From Larix kaempferi (lineage: Eukaryota > Streptophyta > Pinopsida > Pinales > Pinaceae), in NCBI GenBank assembly GCA_027924585.1, contig BSBM01000645.1:1-64000 (forward strand): a stretch of 64,000 bases of DNA, in the 5' to 3' direction. Made by a program: the position numbers and the translations under genes. This document shows positions 23,391 to 34,082 of the stretch, in pieces. The stretch's first letter is position 1, and each line of letters opens with the position of its first letter. The notes beneath the pieces were generated by a model. That model was not told the origin of the DNA, ran no database searches, and saw nothing but the letters and a program-made list of their open reading frames with translations.

Positions 23391-24700
23391 AGCCTGAAAG
23401 AAGACATAATATGGCATGTATGACACTTGTTGCACTAACGATGCTAGGGCGTAATATAGCAAAAACCAGTCATTGTAGAACTTTCGCTATAAATCCGTTT
23501 TGGCAAAGTTTTCGGATCTAAAAATTTTATAGGTCGAAGATCAGATCCCCATGTACCTTGTATCCAAAGGACAACCTCTAGTTCGTTGTAATTTGAGATT
23601 TATGATATGTAAAATATAGGGTTTCTGCCTCTTCCGGATCTGAGTCAAAATCAGGTGACCTTGGGAAAAAGGTCATAACTTGGGCTAGGAAGCTCCAAAT
23701 AAAATTTTGTAAAATGTGAAAGGTAGTACACAAACTGTACTATCTCAAGAAAAATTGTATAGAGGTGGAACTTGAACCAGTGACACGTGGAACGCTGTAC
23801 AAGTTCGCTCTCCTGTATTATCCCATAAATAGGTCACGTTGCAACACTTCGCATAAATCTCTCTCAGAGTATCCAATTGAGGTCACACCTATCGGGATGG
23901 AAAGATAACAGATCGGGCTATCTCAAGAAAATGTTTCAAAGGCCGAATTTGAAACACTAACATGTGGCACTCCGTACAAGTTCGCTATCCTGTATTATCC
24001 CATAAACAGGTCACATTCCGACACTTGGCATAACTCTCTCTTAGAGAATCCAATTGAGGTCAGACCTATCGGGATGGAAAGATAACAGGTTGGGTTATCT
24101 CGAAAAAATTTGTCAGACCCTATGGATCAAACAGTTTGGAGTTACACTAGAAACAATCAGGTATATATTTCTGTCAAAACAGAATTATTTTTGAGTACCT
24201 TCATTCATGGCTTTCGGAATTTAAGGCTTCAAAGAAAGTTGGAATTTTTGTAATCGGAGACCACGGATGGATGCTACTCATCAAAATCGAAATTTAGAGA
24301 CCAAGATCAGATTTTTTGGTTGGGTAGAATTCCCGGCTTGATCAAACCCCAGTTCGGAACTTTGATCGGAAAGATGGAAAATTAGGGCTTCTGCAAAAAT
24401 TGGAATTTTGGAAATTTGTGACCACGGCTGGAAGCTCCTCAAAAAAATCGAAGCTTATAGTTTTGAATCAAATATTTTGGTTGGGTGAAGCTCTGGGAAA
24501 CTCAAACCCTAATTCAGGGTCCTCCCCAGTGAATCCAGAAATCTAAAAGGCAATTTTGAGGGGTGAAACTTTGCAATTTTCAAATTCTGAATAGACCAAC
24601 TTGATGAGCTCATCAAGGCGCATATTTCTATCCTTTCGAAAGTTTGAAATTCAAATTTTGAATTTTTGGGGTTTCTTTGACAAACCCTAATAGAGCTCCA
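23391..24700 (+). other. Element B leader with two internal tandem duplications
   Basis: Non-coding. A segment of about 177 bp is repeated in tandem (about 23,764-23,941 and 23,942-24,118; shared CTGTATTATCCCATAAA and ACCTATCGGGATGGAAAG). A second pair of about 165 bp lies at roughly 24,235-24,390 and 24,391-24,545 (shared TTGGAATTTT, GACCACGG, TTTTGGTTGGGT). Confidence 0.7.
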
Positions 24701-24710
24701 GTTCTAGTTC

Positions 24711-24850
24711 TTGCAAATCAAGTGGATTGGGTTGATCCTAGAAGAAGATGGATTGGTCATCTGCATAAGTGAAGAAGTTCCTATCTCAGAGGGAGATGAG
24801 GATAAGGCCTTCCATAAGAAGATTACAAGCAATCTTGACAGGTATGGGTT
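24711..24850 (+). pseudogene. Element B gag start, decayed
   Basis: Reads KWIGLILEEDGLVICISEEVPISEGDEDKAFHKK, which aligns with residues about 22-54 of A's gag (KYRIWLILEENELDSYIKED... LHKKN). No further gag similarity follows. The original ATG region is not preserved. Confidence 0.65.
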
Positions 24851-25708
24851 ACAGGTATGTTTCATGGTTAAGTTTATCATATGTTTGTCTTCATATCATT
24901 ACAGTACAATCTTGATTAATTACTGTACTTGTCGTATCACCTTAATAGAAGATATTCATTGATTAAGGTTTTGACACTTATGATTGTACTAATGCATTGT
25001 GATGTTGTATGAGGTTTATGTTGTTTGCTAACACAAAAGGTACACCAAGAAATTCAAATCATGTTCTACTTCAAGAACATATGCTCATGGTGACATGAAG
25101 ACAAAGATTCATCCATTGTCATGGATCACATAGAAGATCTACTTTCGAGGTATGTATAACTTGGTTCTACAATGGTTAACTTATGAGACATGCAGGTTAC
25201 TAGCGCAAGTCACTGAAGAGAACCAGAAGACATTATGTGGGTATGTTAGACATAACTAGCTAGCATGCTAATCCAGGTATGTTTTTCATATATCACGCTA
25301 GAATCCTACCTTGTGTTAGGATCTTATATTGTTGTGTTGTTGATAATGATTATTCATGAAGTCATAGGTTTGAATAATCATGGTTGTATGCATATTATGT
25401 TTCTTACCATACTTGATGATATGACTAACCAGAAGAATCATGAAGGTATAGGTTTGAATAATCACGGGTTTTATGCATATTATATCTCTTATCTTGATTG
25501 ATGATTCAACTAACCAGAAGAGTCCTATGATCAAATAAGAATATGTATGAGTAAAAGAAGACTTCCCTGAAACCTTGAATACTAATGTTTATTATCTGTG
25601 AATGATCATGAATATACATGTTTAAGATTATTTTGTTTTGATAGTATTAAGATTATACTAATAAATGCGTGATTATGTATGAGACCTCAAGGATAACACA
25701 ATGATGAT
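24851..25708 (+). other. Element B interior, non-coding and repetitive
   Basis: No recognisable coding sequence. A pair of about 85 bp lies at 25,361-25,445 and 25,446-25,530 (GGTTTGAATAATCA, TATGCATATTAT, ACTAACCAGAAGA). Short CAGGTATG-like motifs recur (24,839; 24,855; 25,148; 25,276). Confidence 0.6.
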
Positions 25709-25751
25709 GCTAGAGTTCTGTTGTTGTGTTTGTCCCTTTTGTTCTTGGGAC
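25709..25751 (+). repeat. Copy of element A flank placed before B's downstream LTR
   Basis: These 43 bases match 22,678-22,720, the element A coding sequence just outside B's upstream LTR, including the GGGAC target site. Normally a polypurine tract would stand here. The identical part runs on into the LTR (25,730-25,801 equals 22,699-22,770, 72 bases). Confidence 0.8.
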
Positions 25752-25801
25752 TGTTGATGTATATGTAACTTCGGAATGTATTTCACATATATGTATATTG
25801 T

Positions 25802-26490
25802 TGTTAGAACAGTAATCCACACTTAGTACCATAATCCATAAATTTTTATTTCCCATGTGCTTAATTAAACCATGTTTTGGATTAAGTGACTATAGTTGGT
25901 CAAAAACCCACTTTTGAGAGTGTTCACACCCACTTCCAAACAAACCAGTTCACCCAGCCTCCAGTTTTGTCCACAAGTGCACCCTCATTAATTGCTGGTG
26001 CGCCCTCTCTCCTTGTTTTGGGGAATTTTAGTTGACCAAGGGCGCTAGGGTGGATTTTTGCCCATTTTTGGCTAGATTTGGAGCATTTAATGCTCCCTTG
26101 GGCCCCCAAACCTCCTCTACTTGCTCACCCACGCCTGCCTTGAGCTCATTAATAACCCAGCATGCTTCAGCCACCTCCACACCAGAATTCGTGGCTGTTT
26201 GGGGTGATTGGGATTGAGTTGGACCCACCTAGGGGGGATTGAGGCCAATTTGGCATTGATGACTTGTACACTCAGCTTGAGCCACATAATGCTCTCGATT
26301 TTCTCATGGATGTAATAAAAACTTGTTACTAACATTTTCACATGTTAGACAGTCAGTTAATCAAAGGTTTCAGCATACATTGTGTGTAAATTTATCTTCT
26401 TTTTCAAGTTTTTCCACTGTTTTTGCAAATTAATTCGATTTTGTGAGGTTCTCCATAGCTCCTCGATCTTCTGTGATCAAAATACTCACA
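25802..26490 (+). repeat. Element C 5' LTR
   Basis: 689 bp, begins TGTTAGAACAGTAATCC and ends ATACTCACA. About 99% identical by eye to the 3' copy. Confidence 0.97.
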
Positions 26491-26503
26491 TGGTATCAGA
26501 GCC
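26491..26503 (+). promoter_or_regulatory. Element C primer-binding site
   Basis: TGGTATCAGAGCC abuts the LTR and is an exact match to the plant initiator-Met tRNA primer site. Confidence 0.93.
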
Positions 26504-26630
26504 ATCGTGGATTTAGTGAGTTGCAGGTCAATATTGAGCATTGAACTGCATTCTAGAGAGGATTTCTAGACAAAAATTGAGTGTTTTTTGCAGGTGTTTC
26601 AGTAGTTTTCTAACCATTAACGTAGCAGTC

Positions 26631-29600
26631 ATGGAAGCAAACCAAATGTTGCTCACACCCTTCAATTTTTTCGATTGGAAGGCTGAGATGGTCATCAAGC
26701 TGAGATCTAAGGGTCTCTATAGAGTGACCATGGGCACAGAAGTGGAGCCAAACTCTGCTGTGGAGAAAGCAAAGTACTACAATCGACTTGATGAAGCTTA
26801 TGGATTGCTATGCCTGAGCATTTCAAGGGAACTCTTGTTTCATACAGACAGTTTGACAACCCCCAATGAAGTATGGGTGAAGCTAGAATCACTATTTGGG
26901 AAAACTGATGAACTGAGAGGCCACCAGCTTGAAAACGAGCTCATTAGCTTGAGCCCAGCGCATTTTGAAACCATCCAGGAGTTCTTCACGAAATTCAAGT
27001 CACTGGTGCTTCAACTGCAACAATGTGGAATTGTTAAGAAGGAGGAACAACTGATTATGTCCATCCTTTCGAAGCTAGGCCCAGAGTTTTCAGTATTTGT
27101 TAGCACATTTCACTCAGCCAAAATGACCCTTCGAAATTGGCAAATGCCATCACTAGCTACCTTCATGGAGTGTCTCACTCAGGAGCAGGACAAACTAGTT
27201 CATATGGGCACCATAAAATCAAAGGACCAAGCATTGGCAATGGGTGTTTCAAATGCAAGCAAAGGAAAGCAGAAAGCCAAGAATTCGAAGCATCAAGAGA
27301 AGAGGAAGTTTGACAAGACCAAGTCTACAGATGGGGGTTCGAATCTGTCAAAGGAGAACGACAAGAAGGGAAAGGAAAAGACCAAATGCACCTATTGTCA
27401 TAGGGGATGGCATCCAGAGAGCTCATGTATGAAGAAAACCATTGACTCAATGGCGCAGCTGCTGGAGAAGAACAACATCCCAGTCCCTGAGGGCGCAAGG
27501 AAGAAGGAGAGCACCTCAAACCCTGACAATAAGGAGAAGTGTCATGCTTTGGTAGCAGGTACTTCGAATCCCTCATCCTTTATCATTGATTCAGGAGCTT
27601 CCAGACATATGGTTTCATCCAGAGAGATCTTCTCCTCTATGCATTCGAATGGTGGCCCAACAGTTCGAAAGGGAGATGATTCAGAAATCCAGACCAAGGG
27701 GATTGGTAGGATTGACATGGAGCATGGCTATTTAAGTGATGTTCTCTATGTACCTTCATTGGCTGCAAATTTTCTATCAGTTTATCAAATGACCCATACA
27801 GGAGAAGCCAAGAGAGTAACATTTACTCCAGATTTGGTAGAAATCTCAGAAATTTCCTCAAATCAAGTTGTGGTAGTAGGGTATGCAGATCATGATGAGA
27901 GAATGTACAAATTCTCAAATTTCATTCCAAATTCTAGTGACCATGCTCTTGTCTCTCATGCCAACGAGACCTCCAAGTTGTGGCATGAAATATTTGGCCA
28001 CATGAACTACAAATACCTCCAGACACTGCACAAGGATGAGATGGTGGAAGGGCTTCCAGAAATCAAATCATCAAATGGTGCATGCATTGGGTGTGTAGTT
28101 GGAAAGCATCTTGAGCGCAGCTATGAGAAGGGAATGGCAAGGAGAGCCACTCAACCACTTGGATTGGTACATTCAGACCTCATTGGTCCTCTTCCCACTC
28201 CATCATATGGTGGATCAAGGTATGTACTTACATTCATAGATGACTACTCTCGATTCTATTGGGTTTACTTCCTTAAATTGAAGTCAGAAGTGTTTGAGAA
28301 ATTGAAGATTTGGAAAGCCCTAGTGGAGAACCATAGTGGTCATAAGATAAAGATCCTTAGGACTAATAATGGAAAGGAATATGTGAATAATAACATTCAT
28401 CACCTTTGTGAGGAATGTGGCATCCAAATGCAACATTCAATCCTCTACACACCTCAGCAAAATGGTGTGGCAGAGAGGAAAAATAGATCTCTCAAGGAGA
28501 TGGCTACTTGCATGATTGAAGCTAGGGATCTAAGCCCTAAGCTATGGTCTCAAGCCATCAATTGTGATGCTCATATTCAGAACAAAGCCTTTCACAAATC
28601 AGTCAAAGGAAAAACCCCCTATGAGGCATGGTTTGGCCAAAAACCAAATGTGTCAAATTTCAGGATTTTTGGGTCTAGAGCATGGGCTCGAATTCCATCA
28701 GAAAAGAGGAAGGCTTTGGAGCCACAGAGCAGGGAATGTATCATGGTTGGATATGGTGAGGACACAAAGGGATACAATCTCTTTGACACATCCACACTTA
28801 AAACTTTCATTGAGAGAAGTGTGCAATTCGAAGAAGAACCAATTCCAGATTTTGAGCTTGCACCGGGGGAAAGCTCCTCTCCTCCACACCTTAATGAGAT
28901 TAGTGATGATTATACCTCTGATTTTTCTGATATTGCTGAATATGACATGGCTGAAGATGACATTGCTGTACATGAGTCACCATCAAGGCCCAAGTGGGCT
29001 GAAAAAATCATAGAAGCTGCAGGTGAATTGGCAGGCAATCCCCAAGAGCCTAGGAAGACTAGATCTCAAACAATCAATGCTTCCTTTGCAAATGAAAGTG
29101 AACTTGCTGATAACTGTTATATGATGATTGGATCTGATCCAACATCATATCAGGAAGCTCATCATGATCCAAGGTGGAGAGCAGCAATGCAAGAAGAATT
29201 CCAGTCTCTCCAAGAGAACAAAACATGGGATTTGGTGCCTCTTCCTCCCAAGAGGAAACTTGTGCAATGTAAGTGGATTTTTCGAACCAAACCTGTTGCT
29301 GATGGTTCTGATCTGAAGTATAAGGATATGTTAGTGGCTAAGGGCTACTCACAAATCCATGGTGTGGATTATACAGAGACCTTTGCACCGGTTGCAAAGA
29401 TGGACTGAATTAGACTAGCTCTAGCCATGGCAGCTAGTAAAGGTTGGGAAGTTCACCACATGGATGTCAAAAGTTCATTCTTGCATGGTGAACTACAGGA
29501 AGAGATATATATGCAGCAATCTAAAGGATTCCAAGAGGATCCCACACTTGTATGCAGGTTGAAGAAGTCACTCTATGGACTCAAGCAATCCCCCAGGGCT

Positions 29601-30659
29601 TGGTATGCCAAAATGGATGCGTTTTTGCTCTCAATTGGTTTCTGTCGATGCAAGTCTGATCCAAATGTTTATTTGCAGCATTGTGATGATAATTTGCAGG
29701 TCATTGTACTGTATGTTGATGATCTCTTAATTACAGGGAGCTGCACCAAACAAATTGGCTCAATTAAAGCTTCTTTGCACAGTGAATTTGCCATGAGCGA
29801 CCTAGGATTGCTAAGGCAATTTTTGGGTTTGGAAATTGAGCAATCTGAGAGAGGTATATTTCTGAGTCAACCTAAGTATGCTTCAGACCTGTTATTCAAG
29901 TTTAAAATGGCTGAATGTAAGGCAGCCAAGTGCCCATTCCTTTCAGGCATAAAACTAGGTGAATTTGAAGACTCTCCATTGGTGGATTGCACACTCTACA
30001 GGCAGCTAGTTGGAAGTTTGCTGTACCTTACACATACAAGACCTGATTTGTCTTATGCTGTAAGTGCTGTAGCAAGGTATATTCAGCAGCCACATGAGAT
30101 CCATTGGAAGGCAGCCAAAAGTATCCTTCATTATGTCCAAGGAACAAAGAACTTTGGGGTACACTATGCAGCTGGTTCTTCACTTCAACTAGCTGAATTT
30201 TCTGATTCTGATTGGGCGGGAGATCCCATCGATAGAAAGTCCACTTAAGGTTTTGTGTTTATGTTTGCTGAAGGTCCTATTTGCTGGTCAATTAAGAAAC
30301 ATCATACAATTTCTCTTTCATCAGCAGAGGCCGAGTACAGGGCAGCAGTGAACGCAGCCACATAGTGTGTTTGGTTGCAAGGCATTCTTCGGGAGTTTGG
30401 TGTTGCTATTGATTCTACAACCAATATTTGGGTGGATAATCGAAGTGCCATAAAGATATATACTGATCCAGTACAGAGGCAAAGAACAAAGCACATTGAG
30501 ATCCACATGCATTACATTCGGGGCTTGGTGCATGACAGGGTGATTTCACTGCAGTATTGCCCATCCACCGAGCAAACTGCAGATATTTTCACCAAGTGCT
30601 TTACTGAGAAGACCTTCACTCACTTGAGAGCTTTGCTTGGAGTGAGTGATGGATGGTGA
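26631..30659 (+). pseudogene. Element C gag-pol polyprotein with three nonsense codons
   Basis: One frame of 1,343 codons from ATG 26,631 (the MEANQM start typical of copia gag; the frame is open upstream but lacks an ATG) to TGA 30,657. Residues about 1-215 are gag. A CX2CX4HX4C knuckle lies at 253-266. The protease DSGA starts at 320. The integrase follows with HHCC around 447-490 and a core with Asp516, Asn579 (Asp expected) and Glu615. RT has YVDD at 29,712-29,723, then RNase H (SDSDWAGDPIDRKST; EAEYRAAV). Stops: TGA 29,406-29,408, TAA 30,246-30,248, TAG 30,363-30,365. No frameshift is present. As it stands, translation ends early in RT, so autonomous movement is unlikely. Confidence 0.9.
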
Positions 30660-30845
30660 TTGCTGCAATTTAATTGCAGGTTCAGCCCCATGTCCATTTT
30701 TGAGGGAAGTTTTTATCCCATGAGGTTTTACTTCTTTTCCTCGGTTCATATGGACAAATAAAATTTCTGTTTGTATTGAGGTGACTTGAGCCTTTGTTGC
30801 CAAGGCCTCCCACTTACCTTTCATGAGATGTACTAAGTTATGGTT

Positions 30846-30854
30846 AAGGGGGGG
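30846..30854 (+). promoter_or_regulatory. Element C polypurine tract
   Basis: AAGGGGGGG immediately before the 3' LTR. Confidence 0.9.
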
Positions 30855-31543
30855 TGTTAGAACAGTAATCCACACTTAGTACCATAATCCATAAATTTTT
30901 ATTGCCCATGTGCTTAATTAAACCATGTTTTGGATTAAGTGACTATAGTTGGTCAAAAACCCACTTTTGAGAGTGTTCACACCCACTTCCAAACAAACCA
31001 GTTCACCCAGCCTCCAGTTTTGTCCACAAGTGCGCCCTCATTAATTGCTGGTGCGCCCTCTCTCCTTGTTTTGGGGAATTTTAGTTGACCAAGGGCGCTA
31101 GGGTGGATTTTTTCCCATTTTTGGCTAGATTTGGAGCATTTAATGCTCCCTTGGGCCCCCAAACCTCCTCTACTTGCTAACCCACGCCTGCCTTGAGCTC
31201 ATTAATGACCCAGCATGCTTCAGCCACCTCCACACCAGAATTCGTGGCTGTTTGGGGTGATTGGGATTGAGTTGGACCCACCTAGGGGGGATTGAGGCCA
31301 ATTTGGCATTGATGACTTGTACACTCAGCTTGAGCCACCTAATGCTCTCGATTTTCTCATGGATGTAATAAAAACCTGTTACTAACATTTTCACATGTTA
31401 GACAGTCAGTTAATCAAAGGTTTCAGCATACATTGTGTGTAAATTTATCTTCTTTTTCAAGTTTTTCCACTGTTTTTGCAAATTAATTCGATTTTGTGAG
31501 GTTCTCCATAGCTCCTCGATCTTCTGTGATCAAAATACTCACA
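30855..31543 (+). repeat. Element C 3' LTR
   Basis: 689 bp, no indel relative to the 5' LTR; seven substitutions seen by eye. Confidence 0.97.
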
Positions 31544-32155
31544 ATTGTATTCCTATAGAGATGTTGTTATTCCTCTATACGGAAGTGTCGTCATTTATAT
31601 TGTAAGTGTCTTAACTTATACTTGATGGGTTATTAGACCACCTTGTTGTGGTTTGCCCTGTATAAGTCATGTGGGTCAAAGGGTTATTAGACCACCTTGT
31701 TGGCATCGATCCTGTATAGGTCATGTGGATCAAAGGGTTATTAGACCACCCTAGTGGGGGTCGGCCCAATCAGCATTATGTTAAGTGGTTAAGTTGAGGC
31801 CAACCTAGTTCAGTAAATCTCAAGTCAAGTTAGTGTATAAATAGAGAGTGTGTCTCTCTCATTTTATACATTCTGTTTCTCTCACTCACACTTGGGAGAG
31901 TGGCGCACTTGTGGAGGAGGAGGCTCTGCTGCTAGGAGAAGACTATCTCTTGTATTCTGGTGGTATCATTGCTCTATCTATCTCTGAGGAAGTTATTGGG
32001 GTTTTTCACCTTTATGGTTTTCCCCAAGTAAACTCTGTGTCTCTTGCGTGCTTGCATTATTGTGTCCATTATTGATATGCTATTGATTTGATGTACATGT
32101 TGTTCTCTCAGTTAAGATCCTAGATCAGATTGAAGTAAATTCTGAAAATTTAATA

Positions 32156-32899
32156 GGGACATTCTGAAGCAGAGTGACCCTTCTCATTACAAGTGAAACA
32201 CCTTAGATCTTTCTTGTCTTTGTGAAAATGATTAGTAGATTTCTTCTTGTGATGGGATGGCTCCCTCTTGAACTTGCCCTTCTTAGTGTGAGCTGTGAGA
32301 GCTTGGTATTCATTTCCCATCTTCTCTTCTCTTGCCACAAGCCTTGCTTCTTCTTGAGAACGTTCCTCCCATAATCTGTTGAAGGTGATTAACTTCTTTC
32401 TGGCACAGATCCCCTGGATAAAAGAGTCCCATGACCTAGGTAGGCCATTCAAAGTAGTCATAACAATTTCACCATTCTCCACCATTTCATCTATAGCTTC
32501 AAGTTGTTCCTTGATCTGAGAGACCTTGGTGAAATAGGATTGAATGGTTTCTCCATTCGATGTCTTGACTCCTTTCAATTGATTCCGCATGGTCATCTTC
32601 CGATTTATGTTCTTTACTTCAAATAGCTTGGTCAAAGAGGCAAACATAGCCTTGGGTGTCTTTAGAGAAGACACATGGGGTATGAGATGGTCTTTGATAG
32701 AATCAACAATGATTCTCTTTGCCTTGACAAGGTTCTTCTTATGCAATACCTTAGCCTCTTCATCCTCTAGGATAGGGATGTCTTCTTTTATATATGAGTC
32801 CAACTCATTCTCTTCCAGGATTAACCAAATCCTATACTTCCAAGCTCGGAAGTTATCATCCCCTTCAAGCTTATCCTCAAGCATGGTGTGGTGAGACAT
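32156..32899 (-). pseudogene. Element A gag, interrupted after its zinc knuckle by B
   Basis: Begins at an ATG (32,899-32,897) about 560 bp inside the PBS and stays open to the B insertion. Residues about 1-190 look like the copia gag family (UBN2/Retrotran_gag_2): DNFRAWKYRIWLILEE, AKAMFASLTKLFEV, MTMRNQLKGVKTSNGETIQSY, LNGLPRSWDSFIQGI. A basic stretch leads to a perfect CX2CX4HX4C zinc knuckle at residues 234-247 (CFTCNEKGHSASEC). B's GGGAC target site lies one codon later. The protein would package element RNA. The only visible fault is the 9.4 kb insertion. Confidence 0.85.
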
Positions 32900-33460
32900 C
32901 TTAAAGAGTACTTCAAATGAAATAGAAAATATTTAGGTCTTTCCACTTGAAATGCTGAAAACTGGTTCTGGTCCCAGATTAGGGTTTGTCGAAAAAACCC
33001 TAAAAATTCAAAATGTGAATTTCAACTTTCTGAAAGGATAGAAAGATGCGCCTTAATGAGCAGATTAGCCTGGTGTATTCAGAATTTGAGATCAGCAAAG
33101 CTTTACCCTTCAGACTTGCCTTTTTGTCCTCTCGGGTTCACTCGGGAGAGCCCTGAATTAGGGTTTGAGTTTCCCGGAGATCTACCAAGCCAAAAATATC
33201 GATCCAAAGCTCTAAACTTTGATTTTTGCAAGGGGCTTCCAGCTATGGCTTCAGATTTCAGAAATTCCTATTTTTGTGGAAACCCTAATGTTTAGGGACA
33301 AATCTGAAAATGCTCAGAATTGAATTCTTATTGGACAGATAGATTCTCCTTGATGAGTAGCGTCAATCTACTATACTACTTTTCGAAAAACTATGGAGAG
33401 AAACCCAATAAACAAGAAACTAAAGTTTCCGTCACTGCAAAATGTCTTCTTCTCAGGTTA
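32900..33460 (-). other. Element A untranslated leader
   Basis: Non-coding region between PBS and gag start. It resembles the leader of element B (shared phrases such as TTTGAATTTTT-GGGTTT and GCGCATCTTTCTATCCTTTC), which supports a common family. No upstream long frame was seen. Confidence 0.7.
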
Positions 33461-33472
33461 GCTCTGATACGA
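33461..33472 (-). promoter_or_regulatory. Element A primer-binding site
   Basis: Reads TCGTATCAGAGC on minus directly after the 5' LTR, one base from the initiator-Met tRNA site TGGTATCAGAGC. Confidence 0.8.
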
Positions 33473-34077
33473 TGTTAAAATTTGAGCATTAATTCACAAT
33501 ACTCTTGGATCTTTACTGAGAGAATAACATATACAGTATATCAATGCATAACAATCACAATAAGCATGACAAGCATCATAAGAATCAAAAGAATGAGAGA
33601 CAAGAGACACACAGTTTCCGTGGGGAAAACCCGAAGGTGAAAAACCCCACAACTTCCTCAGAGATAGAGAGAGCAATGGCTCAACCAAAGTACAACCAAA
33701 ATACACTTGAGATAGCCTCCTAGAGCAGATGATCCTCCTCCTCATTAGTGCGCCACTTTCTGAGTGAGAGAAGTGTGTCTTTCCGAATGATCCAAATAGA
33801 GATCTCCCGATCTCTATTTATACTTAACCTGTTTTCCCAGTGACCTTATGGGGACGACTTGTCTATCTAGATACATCCACAATATAATATATATTTTAGG
33901 TTCGACCCCACACATGGTGGTCTAATAACCCATCAGCAAGTACACACACTTACGACACTTGTCAATCCACATGATGACACTTCCGTATAGAGGAATAACA
34001 CATCTCTTATAAGGGTACAATAAATATATATGAAATACATAGATGAAATACATTTCGAAGTTACATATACATAAACA
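33473..34077 (-). repeat. Element A 5' LTR
   Basis: 605 bp, TG...CA, about 95% identical by eye to the 3' LTR, no indels seen. TATA-like box TATAAATAG on minus at 33,814-33,822. Confidence 0.95.
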
Positions 34078-34082
34078 CTATG

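Larger units (their letters stand above)
25802..31543 (+). mobile_element. Element C: youngest Ty1/copia element, 5742 bp
   Basis: Two 689 bp LTRs (25,802-26,490 and 30,855-31,543), TG...CA, with ATTGT duplicated at 25,797-25,801 and 31,544-31,548. It has a perfect PBS and PPT and a gag-pol frame in copia order. I count about seven LTR differences (about 1%), making it the most recent insertion in the nest. Its LTR sequence is unrelated to that of A and B. Confidence 0.97.
22721..32155 (+). mobile_element. Element B: coding-poor copia-family element inserted in A
   Basis: Two 657 bp LTRs (22,721-23,377; and 25,752-25,801 plus 31,549-32,155, the second split by C) with GGGAC at both outer edges (22,716-22,720 and 32,156-32,160). 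Without C and one ATTGT it would be about 3.7 kb. Its LTRs start like those of A and it points the opposite way. The interior holds a PBS, a long leader, a decayed gag start, repeats, and no pol, so it could only have moved with proteins from another element. About 41 LTR differences were counted (about 6%). Confidence 0.92.
25752..32155 (+). repeat. Element B downstream LTR, split by C
   Basis: LTR parts 25,752-25,801 and 31,549-32,155 (total 657 bp, same as the upstream LTR). TATA box TATAAATAG at 31,836-31,844. The last bases read TTTAATA, where the upstream LTR has TTTAACA, so the terminal CA is lost. Confidence 0.92.
17343..34077 (-). mobile_element. Element A: Ty1/copia retrotransposon inserted in G protease
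   Basis: Bounded by two 605 bp LTRs (17,343-17,947 and 33,473-34,077) with TG...CA ends. CTATG is duplicated at 17,338-17,342 and 34,078-34,082. Removing element B and one copy of B's target site would leave about 7.3 kb. Gene order on minus is gag, protease, integrase, RT, RNase H, the Ty1/copia order. I count about 29 differences between the LTRs (about 5%). A 1.5 kb repeat-rich non-coding region separates pol from the 3' LTR. Confidence 0.95.

Noticed and set aside
26541-26630. Upstream extension of the element C frame
   Set aside because: No ATG lies in it; ATG 26,631 gives the normal copia gag N-terminus.
28564-29013. 149-codon plus-strand frame inside element C
   Set aside because: It overlaps the integrase-RT frame of C out of register and has no family resemblance.
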